The position numbers and the translations under genes were made by a program. A stretch of 13,731 nucleotides of DNA, taken from Bacillota bacterium (GTDB taxonomy: Bacteria; Bacillota; Clostridia; Christensenellales; CAG-138). Location of the stretch: NCBI GenBank assembly GCA_023435855.1, contig JAEZLG010000231.1, forward strand, positions 1 through 13,731. The letters run 5' to 3'. Of the stretch, positions 6,381 through 13,049 are shown piece after piece. Position 1 is the stretch's first letter; every line of letters begins with the position of its first letter. Below the pieces are notes generated by a model. The model was given only the letters and a program-made list of their open reading frames with translations. It searched no databases and was not told where the DNA came from.

Positions 6381-7010
6381 TCAACCGATTTCAAAATCAA
6401 AATAAGTATCCGGAAAAGGTTCTTCTATCAACGCATAATGCCACCATTCCATCGGGTTAATTCGAAAGCCGCATGTAAGCATGGTATTCTTTAGTATAGA
6501 GCGATTTTCCGTTTGCTTTTTTAAAAGCCCGTTTGCATTATGCCATGAGAGAGGATCCATAAAATCGAAATTCGTTCCCATATCAAGTTCTTGAAGCGTA
6601 TCCAAAGTAACAAGCGTAAGATCCACTGCACAGCCGCGTGTATGTCCTGACCGCTTTGCAATATAGTCAAGCTTAAAAAGGTCTTCTTTATTTATATTTG
6701 GATAATGGGTTTCTTTTTGTAAGGTGTCAGAAGTATCAAGAGCCCATGCGGCAAACGCATCTACGGAGCGCTGAGGGCGGTAGGCATCGTATAACTTCAT
6801 CAATAAGCCTTGCTGTTTAAATAGCATTTCTGCGCGTTTGAGAGAGGCTAGAACGGAATTGCTAAGCACCACAAAAGGAGCGTTGTAGCCTAAAACCCGC
6901 CTTCCTGTAAAGTTATCGAAAGAGAAGTATTTCGCGTCTGTAAGGCAGGACAACCCACAATCGTCCGCATAGCAAAAACCTTGAGGTAAAGGTGTCTTTT
7001 TATATGTCAT
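6381..7010 (-). CDS. D-Ala-D-Ala dipeptidase, VanX/DdpX family (peptidase M15D), 209 aa
   Basis: This predicted zinc dipeptidase cleaves D-alanyl-D-alanine. The VanX signature is complete: Arg78 in DAYRPQRS (transition-state arginine), zinc ligands His123 and Asp130 in SGHTRGCAVD, and catalytic Glu188 with zinc ligand His191 in EWWH. The length fits the family (VanX is about 202 aa). No signal peptide is apparent, so it is probably cytoplasmic. It lies 48 nt downstream of cwlD in the same direction with no obvious terminator or promoter between, so co-transcription is likely; its own ribosome-binding site is weak. A role in recycling D-Ala-D-Ala from wall or spore peptidoglycan is an inference. 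Vancomycin resistance is not implied, since no vanH, ligase or vanRS gene is nearby. Confidence 0.9.
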   Translation of the reverse strand: MTYKKTPLPQGFCYADDCGLSCLTDAKYFSFDNFTGRRVLGYNAPFVVLSNSVLASLKRAEMLFKQQGLLMKLYDAYRPQRSVDAFAAWALDTSDTLQKETHYPNINKEDLFKLDYIAKRSGHTRGCAVDLTLVTLDTLQELDMGTNFDFMDPLSWHNANGLLKKQTENRSILKNTMLTCGFRINPMEWWHYALIEEPFPDTYFDFEIG

Positions 7011-7058
7011 GCCATTAAGATAGCATGAAAAAGTATTTGCTTCAACGGATGGATATTC

Positions 7059-7823
7059 TTATCCGTCATTTTCCCCCCCAAAATTATTGTAGTTCTTCTC
7101 GTATTCATCAATAGGAAGAGTTTTAAGATAATCTATGATGCCTCTTACAATACCTGTAGCGAGTTTTTCCTGATAAGCGGCATCAAGAAGCTTTTGCTCC
7201 TCCTTGGCATTGGATAAAAAGCCGCATTCCACCAATACCGATGGGGAAGGGCTTTCACGCAGCATAAAAAAGTCAGCATTTGCAGCTTTTCGCGGTTTTT
7301 GATCGGTCGCTAGGCAAATGGCGTCAATTGTGAACTGTGCAAGCTTTCTTCCTTCTTCGGAGTCTTTCATATAAAAAGCCATGGCACCGTGCACGGTAGA
7401 ATCCTTGAATTTATTCATGTGTATGCTTACCACGACGGAGACGCCTTCTGTGTTCATTATCTTTTTTCGTGCCTGCATATCGGGCTTTTTGCCTTTTGCA
7501 AGTGCATTTTCGTCGGTACGAGTCATCAATACGTATATGCCGCTTTGTTTTAGTTTTTCCTCTACAAGCTTAGCGACTGTCAGGTTTAATCCTGCTTCGG
7601 GGACTTTGCTTTTTGAACCAACAGCACCCCCATCAATGCCGCCGTGGCCTGCATCCACTACCACGATGAAAGAGCGCCCCTCCTGAATGGAACCGCTCGC
7701 ATATAAAAAACCGCCTTCCATTGTCGCGCGAGATAGGAAAACACCTGTGACGAGGACAAAAACAAGCACATACGCCGTGTGAATTGCACGGCGAAACGGC
7801 GCGGCATTTTTTTTGCGCAGCAT
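7059..7823 (-). CDS. cwlD: N-acetylmuramoyl-L-alanine amidase, CwlD-like (Amidase_3), 254 aa
   Basis: This zinc amidase removes the peptide from muramic acid; CwlD does so in making muramic delta-lactam of spore cortex. A basic N-terminus and a hydrophobic segment (about 14-32) form a signal peptide or membrane anchor, followed by the Amidase_3 domain (about 52-236). Zinc-site residues are His60 in DAGHGG, Glu76 and His135 (SIHMN), with catalytic Glu199 (LVECGFLSN). I chose the ATG at 7823 because GGAGG lies 7 nt upstream and the hydrophobic segment follows at once. A longer open frame to 7973 adds 50 residues without a ribosome-binding site and overlaps a candidate promoter. CwlD is inferred over other amidases from the size, single domain and N-terminal anchor; a vegetative amidase is possible. 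Confidence 0.85.
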   Translation of the reverse strand: MLRKKNAAPFRRAIHTAYVLVFVLVTGVFLSRATMEGGFLYASGSIQEGRSFIVVVDAGHGGIDGGAVGSKSKVPEAGLNLTVAKLVEEKLKQSGIYVLMTRTDENALAKGKKPDMQARKKIMNTEGVSVVVSIHMNKFKDSTVHGAMAFYMKDSEEGRKLAQFTIDAICLATDQKPRKAANADFFMLRESPSPSVLVECGFLSNAKEEQKLLDAAYQEKLATGIVRGIIDYLKTLPIDEYEKNYNNFGGENDG

Positions 7824-7941
7824 ATGGTCTCCTCCCCGGGATATGTAGAGCGCAGAATATCTTTTACCCTTATCAAGACTATATTCTTCCACTTTGCGTG
7901 TTATACGAAATAGGTACCGGCAAAGCAGAGAGAAAAATTTC

Positions 7942-7970
7942 TTATTATGCATACTCTTGTCGAAAGATGA
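7942..7970 (-). promoter_or_regulatory. candidate sporulation sigma-E promoter of cwlD
   Basis: On the minus strand, TCATCTT (7964-7970) fits the sigma-E -35 consensus KMATATT at six of seven positions. After 14 nt, CATAATAA (7942-7949) fits the -10 consensus CATACANT at five of eight. Spacing is right, the -10 only fair. Transcription would start near 7935, about 110 nt before cwlD. A separate TATAAC further downstream lacks a matching -35. Confidence 0.3.
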
Positions 7971-8006
7971 CATTTGTACTGTATATGCACATGAATAAAG
8001 GCAGAT

Positions 8007-8130
8007 ATATCCACACCGTCCACAGAGTTATCCACAGGGTAAAGACAAGCCTATAAGCCTTTTTTTAACCCTTTTCCACAGCGTTCACAACCTGCATATT
8101 TTTGAGTTGTGGAAAAAACGCGTATACACA
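8007..8130. promoter_or_regulatory. third DnaA-box cluster, upstream of cwlD
   Basis: Boxes are TTATCCACA at 8028-8036 (+, perfect), ATATCCACA at 8007-8015 (+, one mismatch), and TTTTCCACA at 8072-8080 (+) and 8108-8116 (-, one mismatch each), with weaker GTATACACA at 8122-8130. It sits in a 431-nt gene-free gap (7824-8254) some 2.8 kb right of the oriC unwinding element. No trio run is seen. Possible roles are DnaA titration, DnaA control of cwlD, or a remnant or auxiliary part of the origin. The remainder of the gap holds the cwlD leader, a repeat pair and a terminator. Confidence 0.75.
8040..8053 (+). repeat. 14-bp repeat copy 2 (third DnaA-box cluster)
   Basis: TAAAGACAAGCCTA is identical to 3482-3495 in the dnaA leader. 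In both places TTATC lies a few bases before the repeat, and TAAGCC, a T-run and a DnaA box lie after it, at different distances. Confidence 0.6.
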
Positions 8131-8136
8131 AGTTCT

Positions 8137-8232
8137 GGTTTATACATTTTTAATGGTTCTTACATTTAAAAAAAGCAAGGTTTACCTTGCTTTTTTGAGG
8201 GTGTCAATTTTGCGTTATGCGGTTTATACATT
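8137..8232 (+). repeat. pair of 12-bp direct repeats GGTTTATACATT
   Basis: GGTTTATACATT occurs at 8137-8148 and 8221-8232, 84 nt apart, bracketing the terminator at 8169-8196. The sequence is not a good DnaA box (six of nine matches). Its role is unknown. Confidence 0.5.
8169..8196 (-). terminator. bidirectional terminator after the M32 carboxypeptidase gene
   Basis: AAAAAAGCAAGG (8169-8180) and CCTTGCTTTTTT (8185-8196) form a 12-bp stem with a TTTA loop. Six A and six T on the two arms give a U-tract in both directions. It lies about 60 nt past the stop codon of the minus-strand carboxypeptidase gene and insulates cwlD from it. Confidence 0.9.
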
Positions 8233-8254
8233 GGATTTTTACCGGGTGTTTTTT

Positions 8255-9754
8255 TTATAACCCATAGATGTTACGGAATTTCTTTGTAAGATAATTTGTG
8301 TAGAAGGTTGGGTCAAAAGGAGCACCGCAGGCATTTTGAACAAGCTCATTTGGCTTTAGGAGACAACCGTACTTATATATGCGCTCTGTGAGCCATGCGA
8401 TGATGGGTTTTAAGTCTCCTAATGCAACAAGCCCGTCAACATCGAGATCCTTTTTCATGGACGAAAGCATTTGTGAAGAATAGGCACTTCCGATGGAATA
8501 GGAGGGGAAGTAACCCAATGCACCAAAGGACCAGTGTGAATCCTGCAGCACGCCCTCACGGTCGTTAGGTACAATGACACCGAGATATTCTTTGTACATG
8601 GCGTTCCATGCCTCAGGCAGGTCTTTGGTAGAAAGCGTGCCGCCGATAAGGCGCTTTTCAAGCTCGTAGCGAACCATGATGTGGAGAGAATAGGTAAGCT
8701 CATCTGCCTGTGTCCGAATGAGCGACGGCGTACTCTTATTCACGGCAAGGAAGAACTGTCGGGGTGTGACGGTTTTTAATTGCGATGGGAAGAATTCCTT
8801 CATCTTAGGGAAAATATGCTCTATAAAGGCCTCGCTTCGACCGATGATATTTTCATAAAATCGCGACTGCGATTCGTGCAAACCCATACTCGCGCCGGTG
8901 GCGAGTACGCTGCCGATGAGATCATCTCCGGTGTGGAGCTCATAAAGCCCATGGCCGCCCTCGTGGATGACGCTATACATGCTGTCTTGCATCATGTTTT
9001 CGTGATAGTGGGTGGTGATGCGCACATCGTGCTTGCTGAAATTGATTGTAAAAGGATGCTCCACCTCACCGATATTGCAATAGTTCCTATCGATGCAAAG
9101 TATTTCCATCAGATAGTCGGAGAAGGCACGTTGGCTTTCAATCGGATAGGGAAGCTCCAAGAAGGATGTATCGGGTGCAGGAGCATTTCCTATTTCATGA
9201 ATGAGAGGCACCAAGCTTTCGCGTACGGCTTTGAAATAGGGATCGAGTATGTTCTGCGTCATGCCGCGCTCAAAATCGTCCAGAAGAACGTCATAGGCGT
9301 TAAGAGAAGGCTTCATATAGCCTGCAAAGCGCTTTTGGTATTCGATAATCTCCTTTAGGAGCGGCTCAAAAGAGGCATAATCATTGTCGGGCTTCGCACT
9401 GTGCCATACGGAGCTTGCCTTGGTGGTAAGCTTCTGAAAGGCAACATATTCTTCAACCGGTATTTTTTCAATCTTCTCGATGTTTTCTAAAAGCTCTTCG
9501 GCCTCGCGACGGGTCTGGAAGTCGATTGCGTCTTTTTGTACAAGAAGCTCACCAATCATATCACGAAGCTCGTCGCTGACGCTGAGGTTGTATATAATTT
9601 CGCTCAAAACACCGATTGTTTCACCAAAGCCTTCACTTGCGCCTTTTGGCATAACAGTCTCAAAATCGTATTGCATAACGCCCGTGGCGTGCCTATACGC
9701 GTGCATCTTTTTTTGGTAAGCCTTAAAATTCTCTTTGAGTTCGGATAGTTCCAT
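8255..9754 (-). CDS. Metallocarboxypeptidase, M32 (Taq carboxypeptidase) family, 499 aa
   Basis: This cytoplasmic zinc carboxypeptidase removes C-terminal residues from peptides. All diagnostic M32 motifs are visible in order: HPF (233-235), DVRIT (243-247), HEGGH (264-268; His264 and His268 bind zinc, Glu265 is catalytic), HES (293-295, third ligand Glu294), IRTQAD (346-351) and GVLQDSHW (401-408). GALGYFPSY follows in the conserved C-terminal part. Length is typical (about 500). AAGGGG lies about 7 nt before the ATG. It stands alone between two hairpins: the one upstream (9789-9814) is an imperfect terminator for gcvPB, so some read-through from the gcv operon is possible, and TTATAAG next to that hairpin is only a weak -10 candidate. 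The role is general peptide turnover; no special link to gcv or cwlD is evident. Confidence 0.96.
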   Translation of the reverse strand: MELSELKENFKAYQKKMHAYRHATGVMQYDFETVMPKGASEGFGETIGVLSEIIYNLSVSDELRDMIGELLVQKDAIDFQTRREAEELLENIEKIEKIPVEEYVAFQKLTTKASSVWHSAKPDNDYASFEPLLKEIIEYQKRFAGYMKPSLNAYDVLLDDFERGMTQNILDPYFKAVRESLVPLIHEIGNAPAPDTSFLELPYPIESQRAFSDYLMEILCIDRNYCNIGEVEHPFTINFSKHDVRITTHYHENMMQDSMYSVIHEGGHGLYELHTGDDLIGSVLATGASMGLHESQSRFYENIIGRSEAFIEHIFPKMKEFFPSQLKTVTPRQFFLAVNKSTPSLIRTQADELTYSLHIMVRYELEKRLIGGTLSTKDLPEAWNAMYKEYLGVIVPNDREGVLQDSHWSFGALGYFPSYSIGSAYSSQMLSSMKKDLDVDGLVALGDLKPIIAWLTERIYKYGCLLKPNELVQNACGAPFDPTFYTNYLTKKFRNIYGL

Positions 9755-9788
9755 AGTGGTCCCCTTTCTCTTTGTAGACTTATAAGTA

Positions 9789-9814
9789 CGCCGCTTCGTT
9801 TACGCGAAGCGGCG
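9789..9814 (-). terminator. probable terminator of the gcv operon
   Basis: CGCCGCTTCG (9789-9798) pairs perfectly with CGAAGCGGCG (9805-9814), with a 6-nt loop. It lies 20 nt after the gcvPB stop. The downstream mRNA sequence is TACTTATAAG, a weak U-tract, so termination may be partial and the M32 gene could receive read-through. Confidence 0.6.
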
Positions 9815-9833
9815 CAATAATAGTAGCAAATTG

Positions 9834-11291
9834 TTATTCGGTCGGTTTCACATAGCGTACCACGGGTTTTCTTGCCGCGGCAACCTCATCCGGCCGGCCC
9901 ACGGGCGTGGTTATCGGCGCATTGTGCAATGCTTCGGGGTTTTCTTTGGCAAGATCGGCAATCTTCTTCATGGCATCGATAAACGCATCGAGCGTTTCGC
10001 GGCTCTCGCTTTCGGTAGGCTCTATCATAATAGCCTCATGTACGATGAGCGGGAAGTAGATTGTGGGCGGGTGGTACCCGAAATCGATAAGTGCTTTGGC
10101 GATATCCGTGGTATGGATGCCGCATTCTTCCACACATCCGGGTGTCAGCACGCATTCGTGCATGCATGTGCGTGGGTAGGGCACGCTATAGATGCCTTCA
10201 AGCGCATGCTTCACATAGTTGGCGTTGAGCACGGCAATCTCAGATGCTTCCTTTAATCCCTCCGCACCGAGGCTCAGTATATAGGCGTAGGCTCGGACAA
10301 GCACGGTAAAGTTGCCGTAAAAGCTCTTGACGCGACCTATGGAAAGAGGACGGTCATAATCGAGCGTAGCGGGACCGTTTTCGTGTGCGAACACCACAGG
10401 GTACGGCAAGAACGGAATGAGCTCCTTTTTGACGCCCACGGGACCGCTGCCCGGTCCTCCGCCGCCATGCGGGGTGGAGAATGTTTTGTGGAGGTTTAGG
10501 TGCATCACGTCAAAGCCCATGTCGCCCGGGCGTACGATGCCCATGATGGCATTGAGGTTTGCGCCGTCGTAGTATAATAGCCCGCCTGCATCGTGGACGA
10601 TCTTCGCGACATCTTCTATATTGGTTTCAAAAAGCCCGAGTGTGGACGGGTTTGTGAGCATGAGTCCTGCGGTGTCGGGACCTACGGCTTCACGAAGTGC
10701 GTTAAGATCGATGCCTCCGTCCGGTGCGCTCTTGATCTCGCGTGTCGTAAACCCGGCCATGACTGCAGAAGCGGGGTTTGTGCCGTGTGCGGAATCAGGG
10801 ACGATGATGACATTTCGGTTAAAATCTTGCCGCATGTCGTGGTAGGCCTTGATGATCATCATGCCGGCCGCTTCACCATGCGCGCCCGCTGCGGGCTGGA
10901 GTGTGAATTTATCCATTCCTGTGATGGCGCAAAGCGCGCGATCAAGGCTAAGCATAAGCTCCAATGCGCCACTCGCCTGGTCTTCATCGGCAAGCGGATG
11001 AAGATCATTAAATAGGGTGGCGACTTCTTCATTAATTTTCGGATTATACTTCATGGTGCAAGAGCCAAGTGGGTAAAATCCGTTATCCACGCCGAAATTA
11101 CGGCGGGAAAGGTTTACGTAATGGCGCACCACAATAACCTCTGCAAGCTCAGGAAGCTCAGGTGCCTGAGAGGTAAGAAGTTCATCGGGAAGTATGTTTT
11201 GAAGTGCCGGTACGTCGAGCGGGGGAAGATCGTAGGCTTTACGTCCGGGGTGGCTGCGCTCGAAGATGAGCGGATAGGAAGAGCGTGTCAT
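9834..11291 (-). CDS. gcvPB: Glycine decarboxylase (P protein) subunit 2, 485 aa
   Basis: This is the C-terminal half of the split, PLP-dependent glycine decarboxylase. With GcvPA it decarboxylates glycine and passes the aminomethyl group to the lipoyl arm of GcvH. The PLP lysine is in LNLHKTFSTPHGGGGPGSGP (Lys269 from the chosen start), and the cofactor-contact segments GSCTMKYNPK and DSAHGTNPASA are present. Length is typical. I start at the ATG at 11291, which has AGGAGG 7 nt upstream and overlaps the gcvPA stop as ATGA; an in-frame GTG two codons earlier is only one base from the AGGAGGT and unlikely to be used. It is the last gene of the operon. Confidence 0.97.
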   Translation of the reverse strand: MTRSSYPLIFERSHPGRKAYDLPPLDVPALQNILPDELLTSQAPELPELAEVIVVRHYVNLSRRNFGVDNGFYPLGSCTMKYNPKINEEVATLFNDLHPLADEDQASGALELMLSLDRALCAITGMDKFTLQPAAGAHGEAAGMMIIKAYHDMRQDFNRNVIIVPDSAHGTNPASAVMAGFTTREIKSAPDGGIDLNALREAVGPDTAGLMLTNPSTLGLFETNIEDVAKIVHDAGGLLYYDGANLNAIMGIVRPGDMGFDVMHLNLHKTFSTPHGGGGPGSGPVGVKKELIPFLPYPVVFAHENGPATLDYDRPLSIGRVKSFYGNFTVLVRAYAYILSLGAEGLKEASEIAVLNANYVKHALEGIYSVPYPRTCMHECVLTPGCVEECGIHTTDIAKALIDFGYHPPTIYFPLIVHEAIMIEPTESESRETLDAFIDAMKKIADLAKENPEALHNAPITTPVGRPDEVAAARKPVVRYVKPTE

Positions 11292-12628
11292 TTGCACACC
11301 TCCTCTAAAGCTTCAAGTACAGCGTCAATCTCGTCGCGCGTATTCATTTCTGTTGCGCACCATAGCGCGCCCGAATCGGATTTATCAAAGCGGGAGAGCC
11401 TTACACCGCCGACGATGCCGCGCTTTTTAAGATGCGCGTTGATAACGGCCGCATCCACAGTAGAGTCCACTGCAAACTCATGGAAGAAAGGCGTTTCGGG
11501 GTAGCGAAGCTTCAGACCTTTTACATGGGAAATGCCCTCGGCAAGATAGTGCGCTTTTTGAAGGCACTGTTCTGCCGTTTCTTTCAAGCCCTGCTTTCCC
11601 ATAAGCGAAAGGTAAATGCTTGCCATGATTGCGCAAAGCATTTGATTAGAGCAAATATTGCTCGATGCCTTTTCGCGGCGGATATGCTGCTCGCGCGCCT
11701 GCAATGTAAGAACGAACACCCTATTGCCGTCGGCATCTGCGGTTTGACCGGCAATACGTCCCGGTAGGTTTCGCAAAAGCTTATTGGTCGCGGCCATGAA
11801 CCCTACATAGGAGCCGCCAAAACTGAGCGGCAACCCGAGCGGCTGCCCTTCGCCTATGGCAATGTCTGCGCCATATTCGCCGGGGCGCTTGAGAAGCCCT
11901 AATGAAATGGGGTTCACATAAGCGACAAAGAGACCGTTAAAACCATGCGTGATGTCGCTCAGGGCTTGCATATCTTCTAAGCAACCGTAGAAGTTGGGCT
12001 GTGCGGCGATGAAGCCCGCAGCGCCTTCTGCGTTTGAAAGAAGCGTTTCGCGATCTGTTAAGCCTTTATCGTTGAGTGGAATTTCAGTCAACTCAATACG
12101 AGCAAATCTTGCGTAGGTATTCAGCACGTCTTTTACGTCAGGCGAGAGGCCCGCGGAATACAGAACCTTCTGCTTGCGTTTCACATCGCGAAGCATCAAC
12201 ATGGCCTCAGCGGCGGCGGATGCGCCGTCGTATACGGATGCATTGGAGGCATCGAGGCCTGTGAGCTCACAGATGAGGGACTGGTATTCAAAAATCGCCT
12301 GCAGCATGCCCTGGCTCATTTCCGCCTGATAGGGAGTGTAGGCGGTGTAAAACTCACTCCGCATGGCAAGCTGAGGTACCGCCGCAGGAATGTAATGACG
12401 GTATGCGCCTGCGCCGCGGAAAAGCGGCATATTGGTTACGTTTTTGGAGGCGAGTGACATTAAATGGCGGCGAAGCTCCGCTTCGCTCATGCCGCGATGA
12501 AGAGCCAGGGGCTTTTTTAGCTTTAAAGCCTCGGGTACCTCGGCAAAAAGCTCATCGATGGAGTTTATGCCGAGTGTCGCAAGCATTTCTCTGCGCTCCT
12601 CCTCCGTATGGGGAACGTAGCTTTTCAT
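11288..12628 (-). CDS. gcvPA: Glycine decarboxylase (P protein) subunit 1, 446 aa
   Basis: This is the N-terminal half of the split P protein, a fold-type I PLP-enzyme homologue lacking the PLP lysine and forming the active tetramer with GcvPB. Recognisable segments are the N-terminal YVPHTEEERREML, then TAYTPYQAEMSQGMLQAIFE (binding-pocket region), YDGASAAAEA, GEGQPLGLPLSFGG and the late SNICSNQMLCA. Length matches the family (about 445-450). GGAGG lies 7 nt before the ATG. The gene starts 2 nt after the gcvH stop and overlaps gcvPB by 4 nt, so translation is tightly coupled across the two subunits, as expected for an obligate pair. Confidence 0.97.
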   Translation of the reverse strand: MKSYVPHTEEERREMLATLGINSIDELFAEVPEALKLKKPLALHRGMSEAELRRHLMSLASKNVTNMPLFRGAGAYRHYIPAAVPQLAMRSEFYTAYTPYQAEMSQGMLQAIFEYQSLICELTGLDASNASVYDGASAAAEAMLMLRDVKRKQKVLYSAGLSPDVKDVLNTYARFARIELTEIPLNDKGLTDRETLLSNAEGAAGFIAAQPNFYGCLEDMQALSDITHGFNGLFVAYVNPISLGLLKRPGEYGADIAIGEGQPLGLPLSFGGSYVGFMAATNKLLRNLPGRIAGQTADADGNRVFVLTLQAREQHIRREKASSNICSNQMLCAIMASIYLSLMGKQGLKETAEQCLQKAHYLAEGISHVKGLKLRYPETPFFHEFAVDSTVDAAVINAHLKKRGIVGGVRLSRFDKSDSGALWCATEMNTRDEIDAVLEALEEVCK

Positions 12629-12630
12629 TT

Positions 12631-13008
12631 TTATGCCTCCGCCGCGATGAGCGCTTCGTATTGTTGAGCCGTAAGAAGCGCGTCTTCGTTGAGAGAGGTA
12701 AATTCAAACTTAGCGAGGAACGCTCCGTAAGCATCGGCATTGATGAGCTCGGGTTCTGCTTCGAGAGCTTCATTGACCTCGATAACCTTGCCTGTAAGCT
12801 GCACGTAAATTTCCGACGCGGCCTTTACGCTTTCTACTACGGCGAAGGAATCGCCGGCGTTAAAACTGTCGCCGACTGTGGGAACGTCCACGAACACGAT
12901 ATCGCCCAATTCGTTTTGCGCGTGGTCGGTGATGCCGATGGTCGCCTTATTGCCTTCGATGAGGATCCACTCGTGATCCTTGGTGTATTTACGGTCGGTA
13001 GGTAGCAT
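12631..13008 (-). CDS. gcvH: Glycine cleavage system H protein, 125 aa
   Basis: This lipoylated carrier protein shuttles the aminomethyl group between P, T and L proteins. The lipoyl site is Lys62 in AVVESVKAASEIY, and the N-terminal YTKDHEW and GITDHAQNELGDIVFVD are classical. The segment after P-E-L-I-N is unusual: where most H proteins read P-Y-G-x-G-W, this one has D-A-Y-G-A-F-L-A-K-F, about two residues shorter with Phe in the place of the common Trp. The frame is intact and the rest is normal, so this looks like natural divergence. GGAGG lies 8 nt upstream of the ATG. It sits 41 nt after gcvT and 2 nt before gcvPA. Confidence 0.96.
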   Translation of the reverse strand: MLPTDRKYTKDHEWILIEGNKATIGITDHAQNELGDIVFVDVPTVGDSFNAGDSFAVVESVKAASEIYVQLTGKVIEVNEALEAEPELINADAYGAFLAKFEFTSLNEDALLTAQQYEALIAAEA

Positions 13009-13049
13009 GCTTTCGTCCTCCTCAATTATGATATATGCAGATAGTTTTG

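Noticed and set aside
6381..7010. Vancomycin-resistance cluster
   Set aside because: Only a VanX-like dipeptidase is present; there is no VanH, D-Ala-D-Lac/Ser ligase or VanRS, and many bacteria carry DdpX-type enzymes without resistance.
7824..7973. 50-residue N-terminal extension of the cwlD frame
   Set aside because: It has no ribosome-binding site, overlaps a promoter candidate, and would place the signal segment far inside; the ATG at 7823 has GGAGG at good spacing.
8007..8232. CRISPR array or iteron-type plasmid origin
   Set aside because: The repeats are short, irregular DnaA boxes on both strands plus one 12-bp pair; there are no regular spacers and no Rep or Cas gene.
8780..9358. 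192-codon plus-strand open frame opposite the M32 gene
   Set aside because: It is an antisense shadow of a gene carrying all M32 motifs and has no recognisable domain.
11292..11297. GTG start two codons upstream for gcvPB
   Set aside because: It is only one base from the AGGAGGT; the ATG at 11291 is correctly spaced and forms an ATGA overlap with gcvPA.
12403..13005. 200-codon plus-strand open frame opposite gcvH and gcvPA
   Set aside because: It is antisense to two clearly identified genes, with no ribosome-binding site or domain.
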